The translations under genes were made by a program, and so were the position numbers. This document shows positions 35,279 to 43,273 of a stretch of DNA of 64,000 nucleotides, in pieces. The notes under the pieces were generated by a model that was not told the DNA's origin, did no database searches, and saw only the letters and a program-made list of their open reading frames with translations. The stretch covers positions 186,001 to 250,000 of the forward strand of contig NZ_JAIVLG010000001.1 in assembly GCF_020524545.1 (NCBI RefSeq), in the 5' to 3' direction. This DNA comes from Microbacterium paraoxydans. GTDB taxonomy: Bacteria > Actinomycetota > Actinomycetes > Actinomycetales > Microbacteriaceae. Within the stretch, counting starts at the first letter, position 1. Every line of letters starts with the position of its first letter.

Positions 35279-36781
35279 ATGACTCGGACCATCGCCCATT
35301 TCATAGGCGGATCGCTTCTCACTCCCGACTCCGGTCGCTTCGCTGATGTGTTCGATCCGAGCACCGGTGCCGTGCAGGCGCGGGTGCCGCTCGCGTCGGC
35401 CGAGGAGGTTCGCCGGGTGATCGCGACCGCCGAGGAGGCCCAGGTCGCGTGGGCCGCGACCAACCCGCAGAAGCGTGCGCGGGTGCTGTTGCGTTTCCTC
35501 GACCTGGTGCAGCGCGAGATGACACCGCTCGCCGAGCTCCTCGCCAGCGAACACGGCAAGACGGTCGACGACGCCAAGGGCGACATCCAGCGCGGGCTCG
35601 AGGTGATCGAGTTCTCGGCCGGGGCTCCGCACCTGCTCAAGGGCGAGTACTCCACGGGTGCCGGGGCCGGGATCGACGTCTACTCGATGCGGCAGCCCCT
35701 GGGCGTGGTCGCCGCGATCACCCCTTTCAACTTCCCGGCGATGATCCCGCTGTGGAAAGCGGGGCCTGCGCTCGCCGCGGGGAACGCCGTCGTGCTCAAG
35801 CCCAGCGAGCGCGATCCCTCGGTGCCGGTGCGCCTCGCCGAGCTCTTCCTCGAAGCGGGGCTTCCCGCCGGGGTGCTCAACGTCGTGCACGGTGACAAGG
35901 AGGCGGTCGACGCGCTGCTCACCGATGACCGCATCCGCGCCGTCGGGTTCGTCGGGTCCACGCCGATCGCCGAGTACATCTACGGCACCGCGACCGCCCA
36001 CGGCAAGCGGGCGCAATGCTTCGGCGGCGCCAAGAACCACATGATCGTGATGCCGGATGCCGACCTCGACCAGGCGGTCGATGCGCTCATCGGGGCGGGC
36101 TACGGGTCGGCGGGCGAGCGCTGCATGGCGATCTCGGTGGCCGTGCCGGTCGGACAGGAGACAGCCGATGCTCTCGCCGCCAAACTCACCGACCGTGTCG
36201 CCCGACTGCGGGTCGGCCCCTCTCTCGCGGCCGATGTCGACTACGGACCCTTGGTCACTCGCGCGGCCGTGGAGCGGGTCGAGGGGTACATCCAGCAGGG
36301 CGTCGACGAAGGGGCGACCCTGCTCGCCGACGGCCGCGGCTTCACCGTCGCCGGATATGAAGACGGCTTCTACCTCGGACCGACGCTGTTCGACCATGTC
36401 ACCACCGACATGGCGATCTACCGGGAGGAGATCTTCGGCCCGGTGCTCGTGATCGCCCGTGCCGCCGACTACGAAGAGGCGCTGCGCATGGCCTCCGAGC
36501 ACGAGTACGGGAACGGCGTCGCGATCTTCACCCGTGACGGCGACGCCGCCCGGGACTTCGCCGCTCGCGTCGAGGTAGGGATGGTCGGCGTGAACGTGCC
36601 GATCCCGGTGCCGATCGCCTACTACACGTTCGGCGGATGGAAGCGCAGCGGCTTCGGCGACCTCAACCAGCACGGTACCGACGCCTTCCGCTTCTACACG
36701 AAGACCAAGACGGTGACGAGCCGCTGGCCCGCGGCGGGCATCCGCGACGGCGCCAGCTTCGTCATCCCGACCATGCACTGA
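35279..36781 (+). CDS. mmsA: Methylmalonate-semialdehyde dehydrogenase (CoA-acylating)
   Basis: 500 residues of the aldehyde dehydrogenase superfamily. The MMSDH-specific text is seen: HFIGGSLLTPDSGRFADVFD, PLGVVAAITPFNFPAMIPLW, AQCFGGAKNHMIVMPDADLD and the catalytic cysteine in GYGSAGERCMAISVAV near residue 282. Members convert (S)-methylmalonate semialdehyde to propionyl-CoA using NAD and CoA. It starts the mmsA-acyl-CoA dehydrogenase-mmsB group, typical of valine degradation. GGAGGG lies 11 bases before the ATG. Confidence 0.94.
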   Translation: MTRTIAHFIGGSLLTPDSGRFADVFDPSTGAVQARVPLASAEEVRRVIATAEEAQVAWAATNPQKRARVLLRFLDLVQREMTPLAELLASEHGKTVDDAKGDIQRGLEVIEFSAGAPHLLKGEYSTGAGAGIDVYSMRQPLGVVAAITPFNFPAMIPLWKAGPALAAGNAVVLKPSERDPSVPVRLAELFLEAGLPAGVLNVVHGDKEAVDALLTDDRIRAVGFVGSTPIAEYIYGTATAHGKRAQCFGGAKNHMIVMPDADLDQAVDALIGAGYGSAGERCMAISVAVPVGQETADALAAKLTDRVARLRVGPSLAADVDYGPLVTRAAVERVEGYIQQGVDEGATLLADGRGFTVAGYEDGFYLGPTLFDHVTTDMAIYREEIFGPVLVIARAADYEEALRMASEHEYGNGVAIFTRDGDAARDFAARVEVGMVGVNVPIPVPIAYYTFGGWKRSGFGDLNQHGTDAFRFYTKTKTVTSRWPAAGIRDGASFVIPTMH

Positions 36782-36820
36782 TCCGCACTGCCCGGCACGA
36801 GACTCCCACAAGGAACCACG

Positions 36821-38026
36821 ATGACCATGACCACCGTCACCACCACCGCCGAGGAACGCGAGGCGATCATCGGCGCCGTCCGCGAGTTCGCCGAGACCGA
36901 GCTCGCCCCGTACGCCGCGGAACGAGACGAGAAGCACTTGTTCCCGCGCGAATCGTTGCATCGTGCCGGCGAACTCGGCCTCGGCGGCATCTACGCGGAC
37001 GAGGAGTTCGGCGGCACCGGCCTCAGCCGCCGCGACACCGTCGCGATCTTCGAGGAGCTCGCGAAGGGTGATCCGGCGGTCGCGGCCTACATCTCCATCC
37101 ACAACATGGTCGTGTGGATGATCGACACCTATGGCGACGATGCGCAGCGCGGGCAGTGGTTGCCGCAGCTCACCTCGATGTCCGTGTTCGGCGGATACTG
37201 CCTGACGGAACCGGGCGCGGGATCGGACGCCGCGAACATCGCGACGAGTGCGGTGCGCGACGGCGACGACTTCGTCCTCACCGGGGTGAAGCAGTTCATC
37301 TCGGGTGCGGGCGAGGCCGCCGTCTACGTGGTGATGGCACGCACCGGAGAGCCGGGCGCGCGCGGGATCAGCGCGTTCCTGGTGGCCGGCGATGCCGAAG
37401 GGGTGAGCTTCGGGGCGCCGGAGAAGAAGATGGGCTGGCATGCGCAGCCGACCCGCCAGGTGATCCTGGACGGCGTGCGGGTTCCGGCCTCCGCCGTGCT
37501 CGGCGCTGAAGGTCGTGGATTCGCCATCGCGATGTCGGCCCTCAACGGCGGCCGGCTCAACATCGCGGCGTGTTCTCTGGGCGGCGCACAGTGGGCGCTC
37601 GACCAGGCTGTGCAGTACGTGCACGAGCGGGTGGCCTTCGGAGAGCCGCTTGCCGAGAAGCAGTCGATCCTGTTTGCGATCGCCGACATGCGCACCGACC
37701 TGCATGCTGCTCGTCTCATGGTGCGCGACGGCGCGCAGGCGGTCGACGAGGGGGCGCCCGATGCGACGATGCGCTGCGCCATGGCGAAGCGCTTCGCGAC
37801 CGATGCCGGCTTCGATGTCGCGAACCGGGCACTGCAGCTCCACGGCGGCTACGGGTATCTGCAGGACTACGGCATCGAGAAGGTGGTCCGTGACCTGCGG
37901 GTGCATCAGATCCTGGAGGGGACGAACGAGATCATGAGGCTGATCGTCGGCCGCGAGATGCTGCGACCAGCCGGATCGGCCTCCCTCCAGCGCGGCGGCG
38001 GAGACCAGACGCGGAGCGCATCATGA
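36821..38026 (+). CDS. Acyl-CoA dehydrogenase (probable isobutyryl-CoA dehydrogenase)
   Basis: 401 residues. ACAD signatures: GGYCLTEPGAGSDAANIATSA near 127, QFISGAGEAAVYVVMART, and the FAD/CoA helices GRLNIAACSLGGAQWALDQA and HGGYGYLQDYGIEKVVRD. The catalytic glutamate is most likely in ILEGTNEIMRLIVGRE near the C terminus, as in isobutyryl-CoA and short-chain dehydrogenases. The place between mmsA and mmsB fits the isobutyryl-CoA to methacrylyl-CoA step. It needs an ETF, and etfBA lie 3.5 kb downstream. Its stop overlaps mmsB. Confidence 0.93.
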   Translation: MTMTTVTTTAEEREAIIGAVREFAETELAPYAAERDEKHLFPRESLHRAGELGLGGIYADEEFGGTGLSRRDTVAIFEELAKGDPAVAAYISIHNMVVWMIDTYGDDAQRGQWLPQLTSMSVFGGYCLTEPGAGSDAANIATSAVRDGDDFVLTGVKQFISGAGEAAVYVVMARTGEPGARGISAFLVAGDAEGVSFGAPEKKMGWHAQPTRQVILDGVRVPASAVLGAEGRGFAIAMSALNGGRLNIAACSLGGAQWALDQAVQYVHERVAFGEPLAEKQSILFAIADMRTDLHAARLMVRDGAQAVDEGAPDATMRCAMAKRFATDAGFDVANRALQLHGGYGYLQDYGIEKVVRDLRVHQILEGTNEIMRLIVGREMLRPAGSASLQRGGGDQTRSAS

Positions 38027-38910
38027 CCCGCGTGGCCTTCCTCGGCCTCGGGCACATGGGGCTGCCGATGGCGAGGAACCTCGTCGCGGCTGGCCATGAG
38101 GTGCACGGCTTCGACCTCGTGCCCGCTGCCGTCGAGGCCGCGCAGGCTGTGGGGATCCCCATCGCGGATGGTGGGGCGGATGCCGTGGCCGAAGCGGACG
38201 TCGTCACCACGATGTTCCCTGCCGGAAAGCACGTGATCGAGGCGTATCGCACCGAACTGCTCGCGGCTGCGCGACCGGGCACCCTCTTCATCGAGTCGTC
38301 CACGATCGCCGTCGATGAAGCGAGGGCTGCCCACGCGCTCGCGATCGCAGCGGGACATCGCAACATCGATGCCCCGGTCTCGGGAGGTGTGGTGGGTGCC
38401 GAGAACGGAACTCTGGCCTTCATGGTCGGCGGATCGGACGAGGACTTCGCCGCGGCGCTCCCGCTGCTGGAGGTCATGGGCAAACGGATCGTGCATTGCG
38501 GTGGGCCCGGGCTCGGCCAGGCGGCGAAGGTCTGCAACAACATGGTGCTCGCGGTCTCGCAGATCGCGGTGGCCGAAGCGTTCGTGCTGGGGGAGCGGCT
38601 GGGGCTCGAGCACCAGGCGCTGTTCGACGTGGTGTCGCAGGCATCCGGGCAGTGCTGGTCGATCACGACGAACTGCCCGGTTCCCGGCCCGGTTCCCACG
38701 AGCCCTGCCAACCGCGACTATCAGCCGGGCTTCGCCGGAGCGCTCATGGCGAAGGACCTCGGACTCGCACTGCAGGCGATCGAGCAGACGTCGACCGACG
38801 CCAAGATGGGTCGGCTGGCGCAGGAGCTCTATGCCGCCTTCGCCGCCGGTGACGGAGCGACTCGGGACTTCTCCGGCATCATCACCGACATTCGTGACGA
38901 TCGTGTGTGA
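38023..38910 (+). CDS. mmsB: 3-Hydroxyisobutyrate dehydrogenase
   Basis: 295 residues of the beta-hydroxyacid dehydrogenase family. The NAD loop FLGLGHMGLPMARNLVAAGH is at the N terminus, the substrate motif DAPVSGGVVGAENGTLAFMV near 119 and the catalytic lysine segment GGPGLGQAAKVCNNMVL near 160; the C-terminal all-helical domain is complete. It oxidises 3-hydroxyisobutyrate to methylmalonate semialdehyde, the substrate of mmsA. The ATG overlaps the acyl-CoA dehydrogenase stop. Confidence 0.94.
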   Translation: MTRVAFLGLGHMGLPMARNLVAAGHEVHGFDLVPAAVEAAQAVGIPIADGGADAVAEADVVTTMFPAGKHVIEAYRTELLAAARPGTLFIESSTIAVDEARAAHALAIAAGHRNIDAPVSGGVVGAENGTLAFMVGGSDEDFAAALPLLEVMGKRIVHCGGPGLGQAAKVCNNMVLAVSQIAVAEAFVLGERLGLEHQALFDVVSQASGQCWSITTNCPVPGPVPTSPANRDYQPGFAGALMAKDLGLALQAIEQTSTDAKMGRLAQELYAAFAAGDGATRDFSGIITDIRDDRV

Positions 38911-38921
38911 CCCCCGGGGGT

Positions 38922-38980
38922 TTCGAATCGCGCAAATGGTTCCGTCCGTGGCATGGATGGATCCATTTGTGCGATTCGAA
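38922..38980. repeat. Dispersed palindromic repeat, copy R4
   Basis: Arms TTCGAATCGCGCAAATGG (38922-38939) and CCATTTGTGCGATTCGAA (38963-38980), 17 of 18 pairs; the one change makes a G-U pair in plus-strand RNA. It sits between mmsB and echA, both on the plus strand. Confidence 0.88.
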
Positions 38981-39022
38981 GGTCAGGGTGAATGCTGAAG
39001 GAGATCCGAACGAGAGGGCGAC

Positions 39023-39799
39023 ATGACTGAGTACGAGACGATCCTGGTCGAGCAGCGTGGACGAGTGGGGTGGATCACCCTGAACCGACCGGAGGCTCTG
39101 AACGCGTTGAACAGCCTGCTCGCGGAAGAGGTCACCGCCGCGGCCGTGGCCTTCGACGCGGACGAGGGCGTCGGTGCCATCGTGCTGACCGGATCCGAGA
39201 AGGCCTTCGCGGCCGGGGCCGACATCAAGGAGATGGAGGGCATGTCCGCGGCGGAGATGCTCGAGACCGACCACTTCGGCATCTGGCACGACTTCGCTGC
39301 CGTGCGCACCCCTGTGATCGCGGCGGTCTCCGGCTTCGCTCTGGGCGGTGGGTGCGAGCTCGCGATGATGTGCGACATCATCCTGGCGGCCGACACGGCG
39401 AAGTTCGGCCAGCCGGAGATCAATCTCGGCGTCATCCCCGGAATGGGTGGCACCCAGCGCCTGATCCGCGCGGTCGGCTACTACAAGGCGGCCGAGCTGG
39501 TGCTCTCCGGACGCTTCATGGGCGCCGAGGAAGCAGAGCGCGCCGGCCTCGTGTCGCGTGTCGTCCCCGCGTCCGATCTCCTCGCCGAGGCCACGACGCT
39601 GGCCGACACGATCGCGTCGAAGTCGCTGCCGTCCGTGTACGCCGCGAAGGCCGCGCTGGATGCGGCGATGGAGACGACCCTCGCCGACGGCCTGGCGCAC
39701 GAGAAGCACGCCTTCGCGGCGTTGTTCGACACCGCAGACCAGAAGGAGGGGATGGCCGCGTTCCGGGAGAAGCGGTCGCCGGACTTCCAGAACCGCTAG
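39023..39799 (+). CDS. Enoyl-CoA hydratase (crotonase family)
   Basis: 258 residues, the standard crotonase size. The oxyanion-hole segments [14 protein letters not shown] and [20 protein letters not shown] and the two catalytic glutamates (in GGCELAM and in [20 protein letters not shown]) are present, so it should be a true hydratase. In this context it would hydrate methacrylyl-CoA to 3-hydroxyisobutyryl-CoA. A separate 3-hydroxyisobutyryl-CoA hydrolase is not encoded in the window. It is 112 bp after mmsB across repeat R4 and may have its own ribosome site (AAGGAG at about 38998-39003, too distant to be sure). Confidence 0.92.
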   Translation: MTEYETILVEQRGRVGWITLNRPEALNALNSLLAEEVTAAAVAFDADEGVGAIVLTGSEKAFAAGADIKEMEGMSAAEMLETDHFGIWHDFAAVRTPVIAAVSGFALGGGCELAMMCDIILAADTAKFGQPEINLGVIPGMGGTQRLIRAVGYYKAAELVLSGRFMGAEEAERAGLVSRVVPASDLLAEATTLADTIASKSLPSVYAAKAALDAAMETTLADGLAHEKHAFAALFDTADQKEGMAAFREKRSPDFQNR

Positions 39800-39805
39800 G
39801 TGCTC

Positions 39806-39891
39806 GTTCGCAACTCCTCAGGAAGGAGCGCGTCACGCGGGAAACGGCGCTCGTCGCGGTCGCGGACGACGATCTCTGCGGAGTTGTGAAC
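39806..39891. repeat. Palindromic element between convergent genes
   Basis: Arms GTTCGCAACTCCTCAG (39806-39821) and CTGCGGAGTTGTGAAC (39876-39891), 14 of 16 pairs, flanking a 54-base GC-rich centre. It fills the gap between echA and the YdeI-like gene, which converge. It has a different sequence from R1-R4; it may act as a bidirectional terminator or be a single copy of another repeat. Confidence 0.6.
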
Positions 39892-39895
39892 GCGT

Positions 39896-40339
39896 TCAGC
39901 CGGAGAGCGCGTCGAGGATCTTCGCGATACGACGTTCGCGGGTCGCCTCCTGCTTGGCCTCGGCCACGCTGCGCGCGTGTTCCTTGCGCGCGGAGTAGGA
40001 CAGCGCGTCGAAGGCCGCGCGCACGGCGGGGTCGGTGTCCAGGGCTGCAGCGAGCTCGGCGGGGATGTCGACGGTGCGCTCCGCGGAATCCACTCGGATC
40101 ACGGCGTCGATCTCCTGCCCGATCTCCACTGCCAGGTCGGCGCGGACGGCCTTGCTGAACCCGATCATGTTCTCGCTGCCCATGCGCGCCACGCGTAGCC
40201 TGGCGGTGCGTCCGCCGATGGTGACGGTCACGGGGAAGGACTTCCCCGCCCCGAAGGACGTGACCTGCTCGTCGCTGAGCAGGATCGCGGCAGCGGGGCC
40301 GCGGCCGGTGAGGACGGTGTGCAGACGCAGTTCGCTCAT
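39896..40339 (-). CDS. YdeI/OmpD-associated family protein with DUF1905-like domain
   Basis: 147 residues. The N-terminal half is a small beta-barrel (VLTGRGPAAAILLSDEQVTSFG ... IGGRTARLRVARMG), typical of DUF1905. The C-terminal helices (ALDTDPAVRAAFDALSYSARKEHARS, RERRIAKILDALSG) match the bacteriocin-protection YdeI-type domain. Its biochemical role is not known. It follows the SRPBCC gene with an ATGA overlap, so it is translated with it. Confidence 0.85.
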   Translation of the reverse strand: MSELRLHTVLTGRGPAAAILLSDEQVTSFGAGKSFPVTVTIGGRTARLRVARMGSENMIGFSKAVRADLAVEIGQEIDAVIRVDSAERTVDIPAELAAALDTDPAVRAAFDALSYSARKEHARSVAEAKQEATRERRIAKILDALSG

Positions 40340-40806
40340 GCCCAGAGGGTACTCCCGTGGCCCTCGATCTCGGCGGCGAGGATCGTGTTGCGTTCGCTGA
40401 TCAGGCGGCGCATGTACGCGCTGAGGAACAGGGCGTCGACGGCTCGGCCGAGCGGGCCGAAGGGCGACCGGAACGTCACCGTGTCACGCATGAGCGTGCC
40501 GGACGGATGCGCATCGAACCGGTGCTCGTGCAGAAACTCCGCGAACGGGCCGGCGATCTGCCGATCCGAGAAGCCGCGGGGCTGATCGATGTCGAACACG
40601 ACGGAACGCAAGCGGAACGGGATGCCGAAGTGACGTGCGCGCCAGGTCACGGTCGAGCCCTCCGTGAACGATCCCCCGGCCGGTGCCTCCACCATCGACT
40701 CTCCGTGACGAGCCATCGAACGGACATGCAGGTCGGGATCCAGCGACGCGGCGAACGCTGCGGCGGGTGGCGCGGCGATGAGCGTCTCGAGGACGAACCG
40801 GGGCAT
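40336..40806 (-). CDS. SRPBCC-family (polyketide cyclase-like) protein
   Basis: 156 residues with the START/SRPBCC pattern: LETLIAAPPAAAFAASLDPDLH at the N terminus, the middle strands FRLRSVVFDIDQPRGFSDRQ and FAEFLHEHRFDAHPSGTLMRDTVTF, and a long C-terminal helix from LFLSAYMRRLISERNTILA. The fold binds hydrophobic ligands; no specific role can be given. It lies between the MarR and YdeI-like genes in one minus-strand unit. Confidence 0.85.
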   Translation of the reverse strand: MPRFVLETLIAAPPAAAFAASLDPDLHVRSMARHGESMVEAPAGGSFTEGSTVTWRARHFGIPFRLRSVVFDIDQPRGFSDRQIAGPFAEFLHEHRFDAHPSGTLMRDTVTFRSPFGPLGRAVDALFLSAYMRRLISERNTILAAEIEGHGSTLWA

Positions 40807-40807
40807 G

Positions 40808-41344
40808 TCAGAGAGGCTCGGGGCGCGGGCGAGGGTCGGCGAAGTCGCCGGCGGCCTTGCGGAGCCGCGCGACGATCGCGACGAGTTCGGCTGCGTCGCC
40901 TGCGCTCATGCCGGGGTCGACGAAGACCTCGGAGTTCAGAGCATCGGTGGCGCGCTCGACGAGTTCGCGTCCGGCATCCGTGAGCGCCAGGAGTGCGGCC
41001 CGGCCGTCGTGCGGATGTGGTTCCCGCACGACGAGCCCGTCGCGGACCAGTCGCTCCGCCGTGCTCGTGACCGTGGTCGGGTGCACCTGAAGGCGTGCGA
41101 CGACGCTCGACAAGGGGAGGCGTCCGGCGCGGCTGAACGCCAGCAGGCGCAGCACCTCGAACCGGGCGAAGCTGAGTGCGAACGGCTTGAGCGCCGCATC
41201 GACGCGGGCGAGCAGCAGCTGTTGGGCCCGCATGACCGAGGTGACCACGGCCATGCCGTCGGCGGCATCCGTCCATCCGTGCGCGACCCACTGCCGCTTG
41301 GCCTCGGCGAGCGGGTCAACGGGGAGGGGGCGGGGTCGGCTCAC
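40808..41344 (-). CDS. MarR-family transcriptional regulator
   Basis: 178 residues. The winged-helix core is LSFARFEVLRLLAFSRAGRLPLSSVVARLQVHPTTVTSTAERLVRDGLVVREPHPHDGRAALLALTDAGREL in parts, including the DGR wing motif (PHDGRAA). MarR proteins respond to phenolic or other small ligands. It heads the MarR-SRPBCC-YdeI-like unit and is divergent, by 178 bp, from etfBA. It could act on either side; the palindromic ATGTATACAT at 41415 is more GntR-like than MarR-like. Confidence 0.92.
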   Translation of the reverse strand: MSRPRPLPVDPLAEAKRQWVAHGWTDAADGMAVVTSVMRAQQLLLARVDAALKPFALSFARFEVLRLLAFSRAGRLPLSSVVARLQVHPTTVTSTAERLVRDGLVVREPHPHDGRAALLALTDAGRELVERATDALNSEVFVDPGMSAGDAAELVAIVARLRKAAGDFADPRPRPEPL

Positions 41345-41414
41345 CTCTCTACGGTACCGGCGGCGGGGTGCGGCGGACGGAGCGTGGGGGAAAGCCGTCG
41401 TGTGAGTGTGGGGT

Positions 41415-41424
41415 ATGTATACAT
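41415..41424. promoter_or_regulatory. ATGTATACAT palindrome before etfB
   Basis: A perfect 10-bp palindrome about 100 bp before the etfB ATG and 70 bp before the MarR start. It contains the same GTATAC core as the two words before the prp operon (28686 and 28739). A weak promoter (TTGGCT at 41468, TAGACT at 41493) lies between it and etfB. It suggests the prp GntR protein or a paralogue also controls etfBA. Confidence 0.55.
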
Positions 41425-41521
41425 TGCCGGGGCAAATCGCGGGTCATGACGATGGTTTCCTCTGCTTTTGGCTACATAGAGGCCCATGCGGATAGACTCA
41501 GCGTGTCGTGAGGAGCAATCG

Positions 41522-42298
41522 ATGAAGATCTTCGTCTTGGTCAAAGAGGTGCCCGACACCTATGGCGATCGCAAACTGAATCTCGAGACCGGGCTCGCTG
41601 ATCGTGCCGCCGGAGATGTCGTCCTGGATGAGATCACGGAGCGTGCTCTCGAGGTAGCGCTCAGCTACGCCGACAAGAACGACGGGACCGAGGTCGTGGC
41701 CCTCTCGATGGCACCGGCCGGTTCGACCGCCTCGGTGCGTCGGGCGCTCGCGATCGGTGCGGGGTCAGCGGTGCACATCGCCGATGAGGCGCTCGCGGGG
41801 GCAGATCTGGGCCTCACCGCCGAGGTGCTCGCCGCCGCGATCCGCCGGGGGAGCCCTGACCTCGTGATCACCGGGAACCTCTCGACCGACGGCTCGGGTG
41901 GTGTCATCCCCGCCATGCTCGCCGAGCACCTCGGATTCGCGCAGGCCACCGCACTCGCGTCGGTCGAGATCACCGCAGACGGCATCTCCGGAATCCGCGG
42001 CGCGGATGCCGGCAGTCAGCCCGTCTCGGCGGCGCTGCCGGCGGTGATCTCGATCACCGAGGCGCTCCCCGACGCACGCTTCCCCAACTTCAAGGGCATC
42101 ATGGCGGCGAAGAAGAAGCCGCTCGAGGTGCTCTCGCTCGCCGACCTCGAGGTCTCCGCCGATCCGTCCCTGGCGCCGCGGACGATCATGACCGCGGTCT
42201 CGGAGAAGCCTCCGCGTGCGGCCGGGGTGAAGATCACCGATGAAGGCGACGCCGCCGACAAGCTCGTCGACTACCTCGTGCAGAACAGGCTGGTGTGA
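41522..42298 (+). CDS. etfB: Electron transfer flavoprotein beta subunit
   Basis: 258 residues, normal for EtfB. Characteristic segments: [67 protein letters not shown] in parts and the C-terminal recognition region [25 protein letters not shown] lies seven bases upstream. It binds AMP and, with EtfA, takes electrons from acyl-CoA dehydrogenases. A single base separates it from etfA. Confidence 0.96.
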   Translation: MKIFVLVKEVPDTYGDRKLNLETGLADRAAGDVVLDEITERALEVALSYADKNDGTEVVALSMAPAGSTASVRRALAIGAGSAVHIADEALAGADLGLTAEVLAAAIRRGSPDLVITGNLSTDGSGGVIPAMLAEHLGFAQATALASVEITADGISGIRGADAGSQPVSAALPAVISITEALPDARFPNFKGIMAAKKKPLEVLSLADLEVSADPSLAPRTIMTAVSEKPPRAAGVKITDEGDAADKLVDYLVQNRLV

Positions 42299-42299
42299 C

Positions 42300-43271
42300 A
42301 TGACCTCTTCCGAGAACCCGATCCTCGTCCTCGTCGACACCGATCCCTCCGGGTATGTGGCCAGCAGCACCGCAGCGCTGATCGGCGCCGCTTCGACGGT
42401 CGGCTCGCCCGTCGCCCTGATCGTCGGCGGGAGCCCGGCTGCGGTCGATCAGGTGGCCGCAGCGGGAGCGGCCGTCGTGCTCACCGCCGAGGGGGATGCC
42501 TCGTCCCTCACTGTCCCGATCGTCGATGCGCTGGAGGCCGCTGCGGCGCAGGTGCGCCCGGATGCCGTGCTCATCTCGAACTCCATCACCGGTCGCGACG
42601 TGGCCGGCCGGTTCGCCGTGCGTACCAAGAGCGCGCTGTCGGTCGACGCCATCGGAGTCTCGCGAGATGACGAGGGTGTGGTCGCGCATCACTCCGTCTA
42701 CGGCGGCGCCTACCTGGTCGACTCCGCTCCGACCTTCGGCATCCCCGTCATCACGGTGCGCCAGGGGGCGGTGGACGTGCGGGCCGAGGCCGTGGCCACC
42801 CACTCGGTGGAGGCGCTCGCCGTGACGCCCTCCGGTGCGACCGCCGCGACCGCGGGTCCGATCGAAGCGGTCGAGGTGGCCTCTTCCCGTCCGGAGCTCC
42901 GGGGTGCGACGCGCGTGGTCTCGGGCGGCCGTGGGCTGGCGTCGAAGGAGAAGTTCGTGCTCGTCGAGGAGCTCGCCGACGCGCTGGGCGCCGCAGTGGG
43001 GGCTTCTCGGGCGGCAGTCGATGCGGGGTACATCCCGCAGTCTCACCAGGTCGGACAGACCGGGGTCTCCGTCTCGCCGCAGCTGTATGTCGCGCTCGGG
43101 ATCTCCGGTGCGATCCAACACCGCGCGGGCATGCAGACGTCGAAGAACATCGTCGCGATCAACAAGGACCCGGAGGCGCCGATCTTCGAGGTTGCGGACT
43201 TCGGCATCGTCGGCGACGTGTTCACCGTCGTGCCGCAGGTGATCGCGGCGCTCGAGGCGCGGAAGAACTAG
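42300..43271 (+). CDS. etfA: Electron transfer flavoprotein alpha subunit
   Basis: 323 residues. The C-terminal FAD domain is clear: [40 protein letters not shown] and [20 protein letters not shown], then [20 protein letters not shown]. It forms the heterodimer with EtfB and passes electrons to a membrane quinone reductase. The next gene, two bases downstream, encodes a cytochrome-b-like membrane protein that could be that acceptor or be linked to it. Confidence 0.96.
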   Translation: MTSSENPILVLVDTDPSGYVASSTAALIGAASTVGSPVALIVGGSPAAVDQVAAAGAAVVLTAEGDASSLTVPIVDALEAAAAQVRPDAVLISNSITGRDVAGRFAVRTKSALSVDAIGVSRDDEGVVAHHSVYGGAYLVDSAPTFGIPVITVRQGAVDVRAEAVATHSVEALAVTPSGATAATAGPIEAVEVASSRPELRGATRVVSGGRGLASKEKFVLVEELADALGAAVGASRAAVDAGYIPQSHQVGQTGVSVSPQLYVALGISGAIQHRAGMQTSKNIVAINKDPEAPIFEVADFGIVGDVFTVVPQVIAALEARKN

Positions 43272-43273
43272 CC

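Noticed and set aside
35210-37906. 898-residue minus-strand open frame opposite mmsA and the acyl-CoA dehydrogenase
   Set aside because: Both plus-strand enzymes are clearly real, and the opposite frame has no recognisable domain.
33023-38980. Reading the R1-R4 palindromes as ordinary rho-independent terminators
   Set aside because: They share sequence with each other over more than 14 bases, lack T-runs, and R2, R3 and R4 are not all at gene ends. A repeat family explains them better, although a secondary terminator role is possible.
39023-39799. Calling the crotonase gene a 3-hydroxyisobutyryl-CoA hydrolase to complete the valine pathway
   Set aside because: It has the short 258-residue length and both hydratase glutamates; hydrolases of that family are usually longer and differ at these positions.
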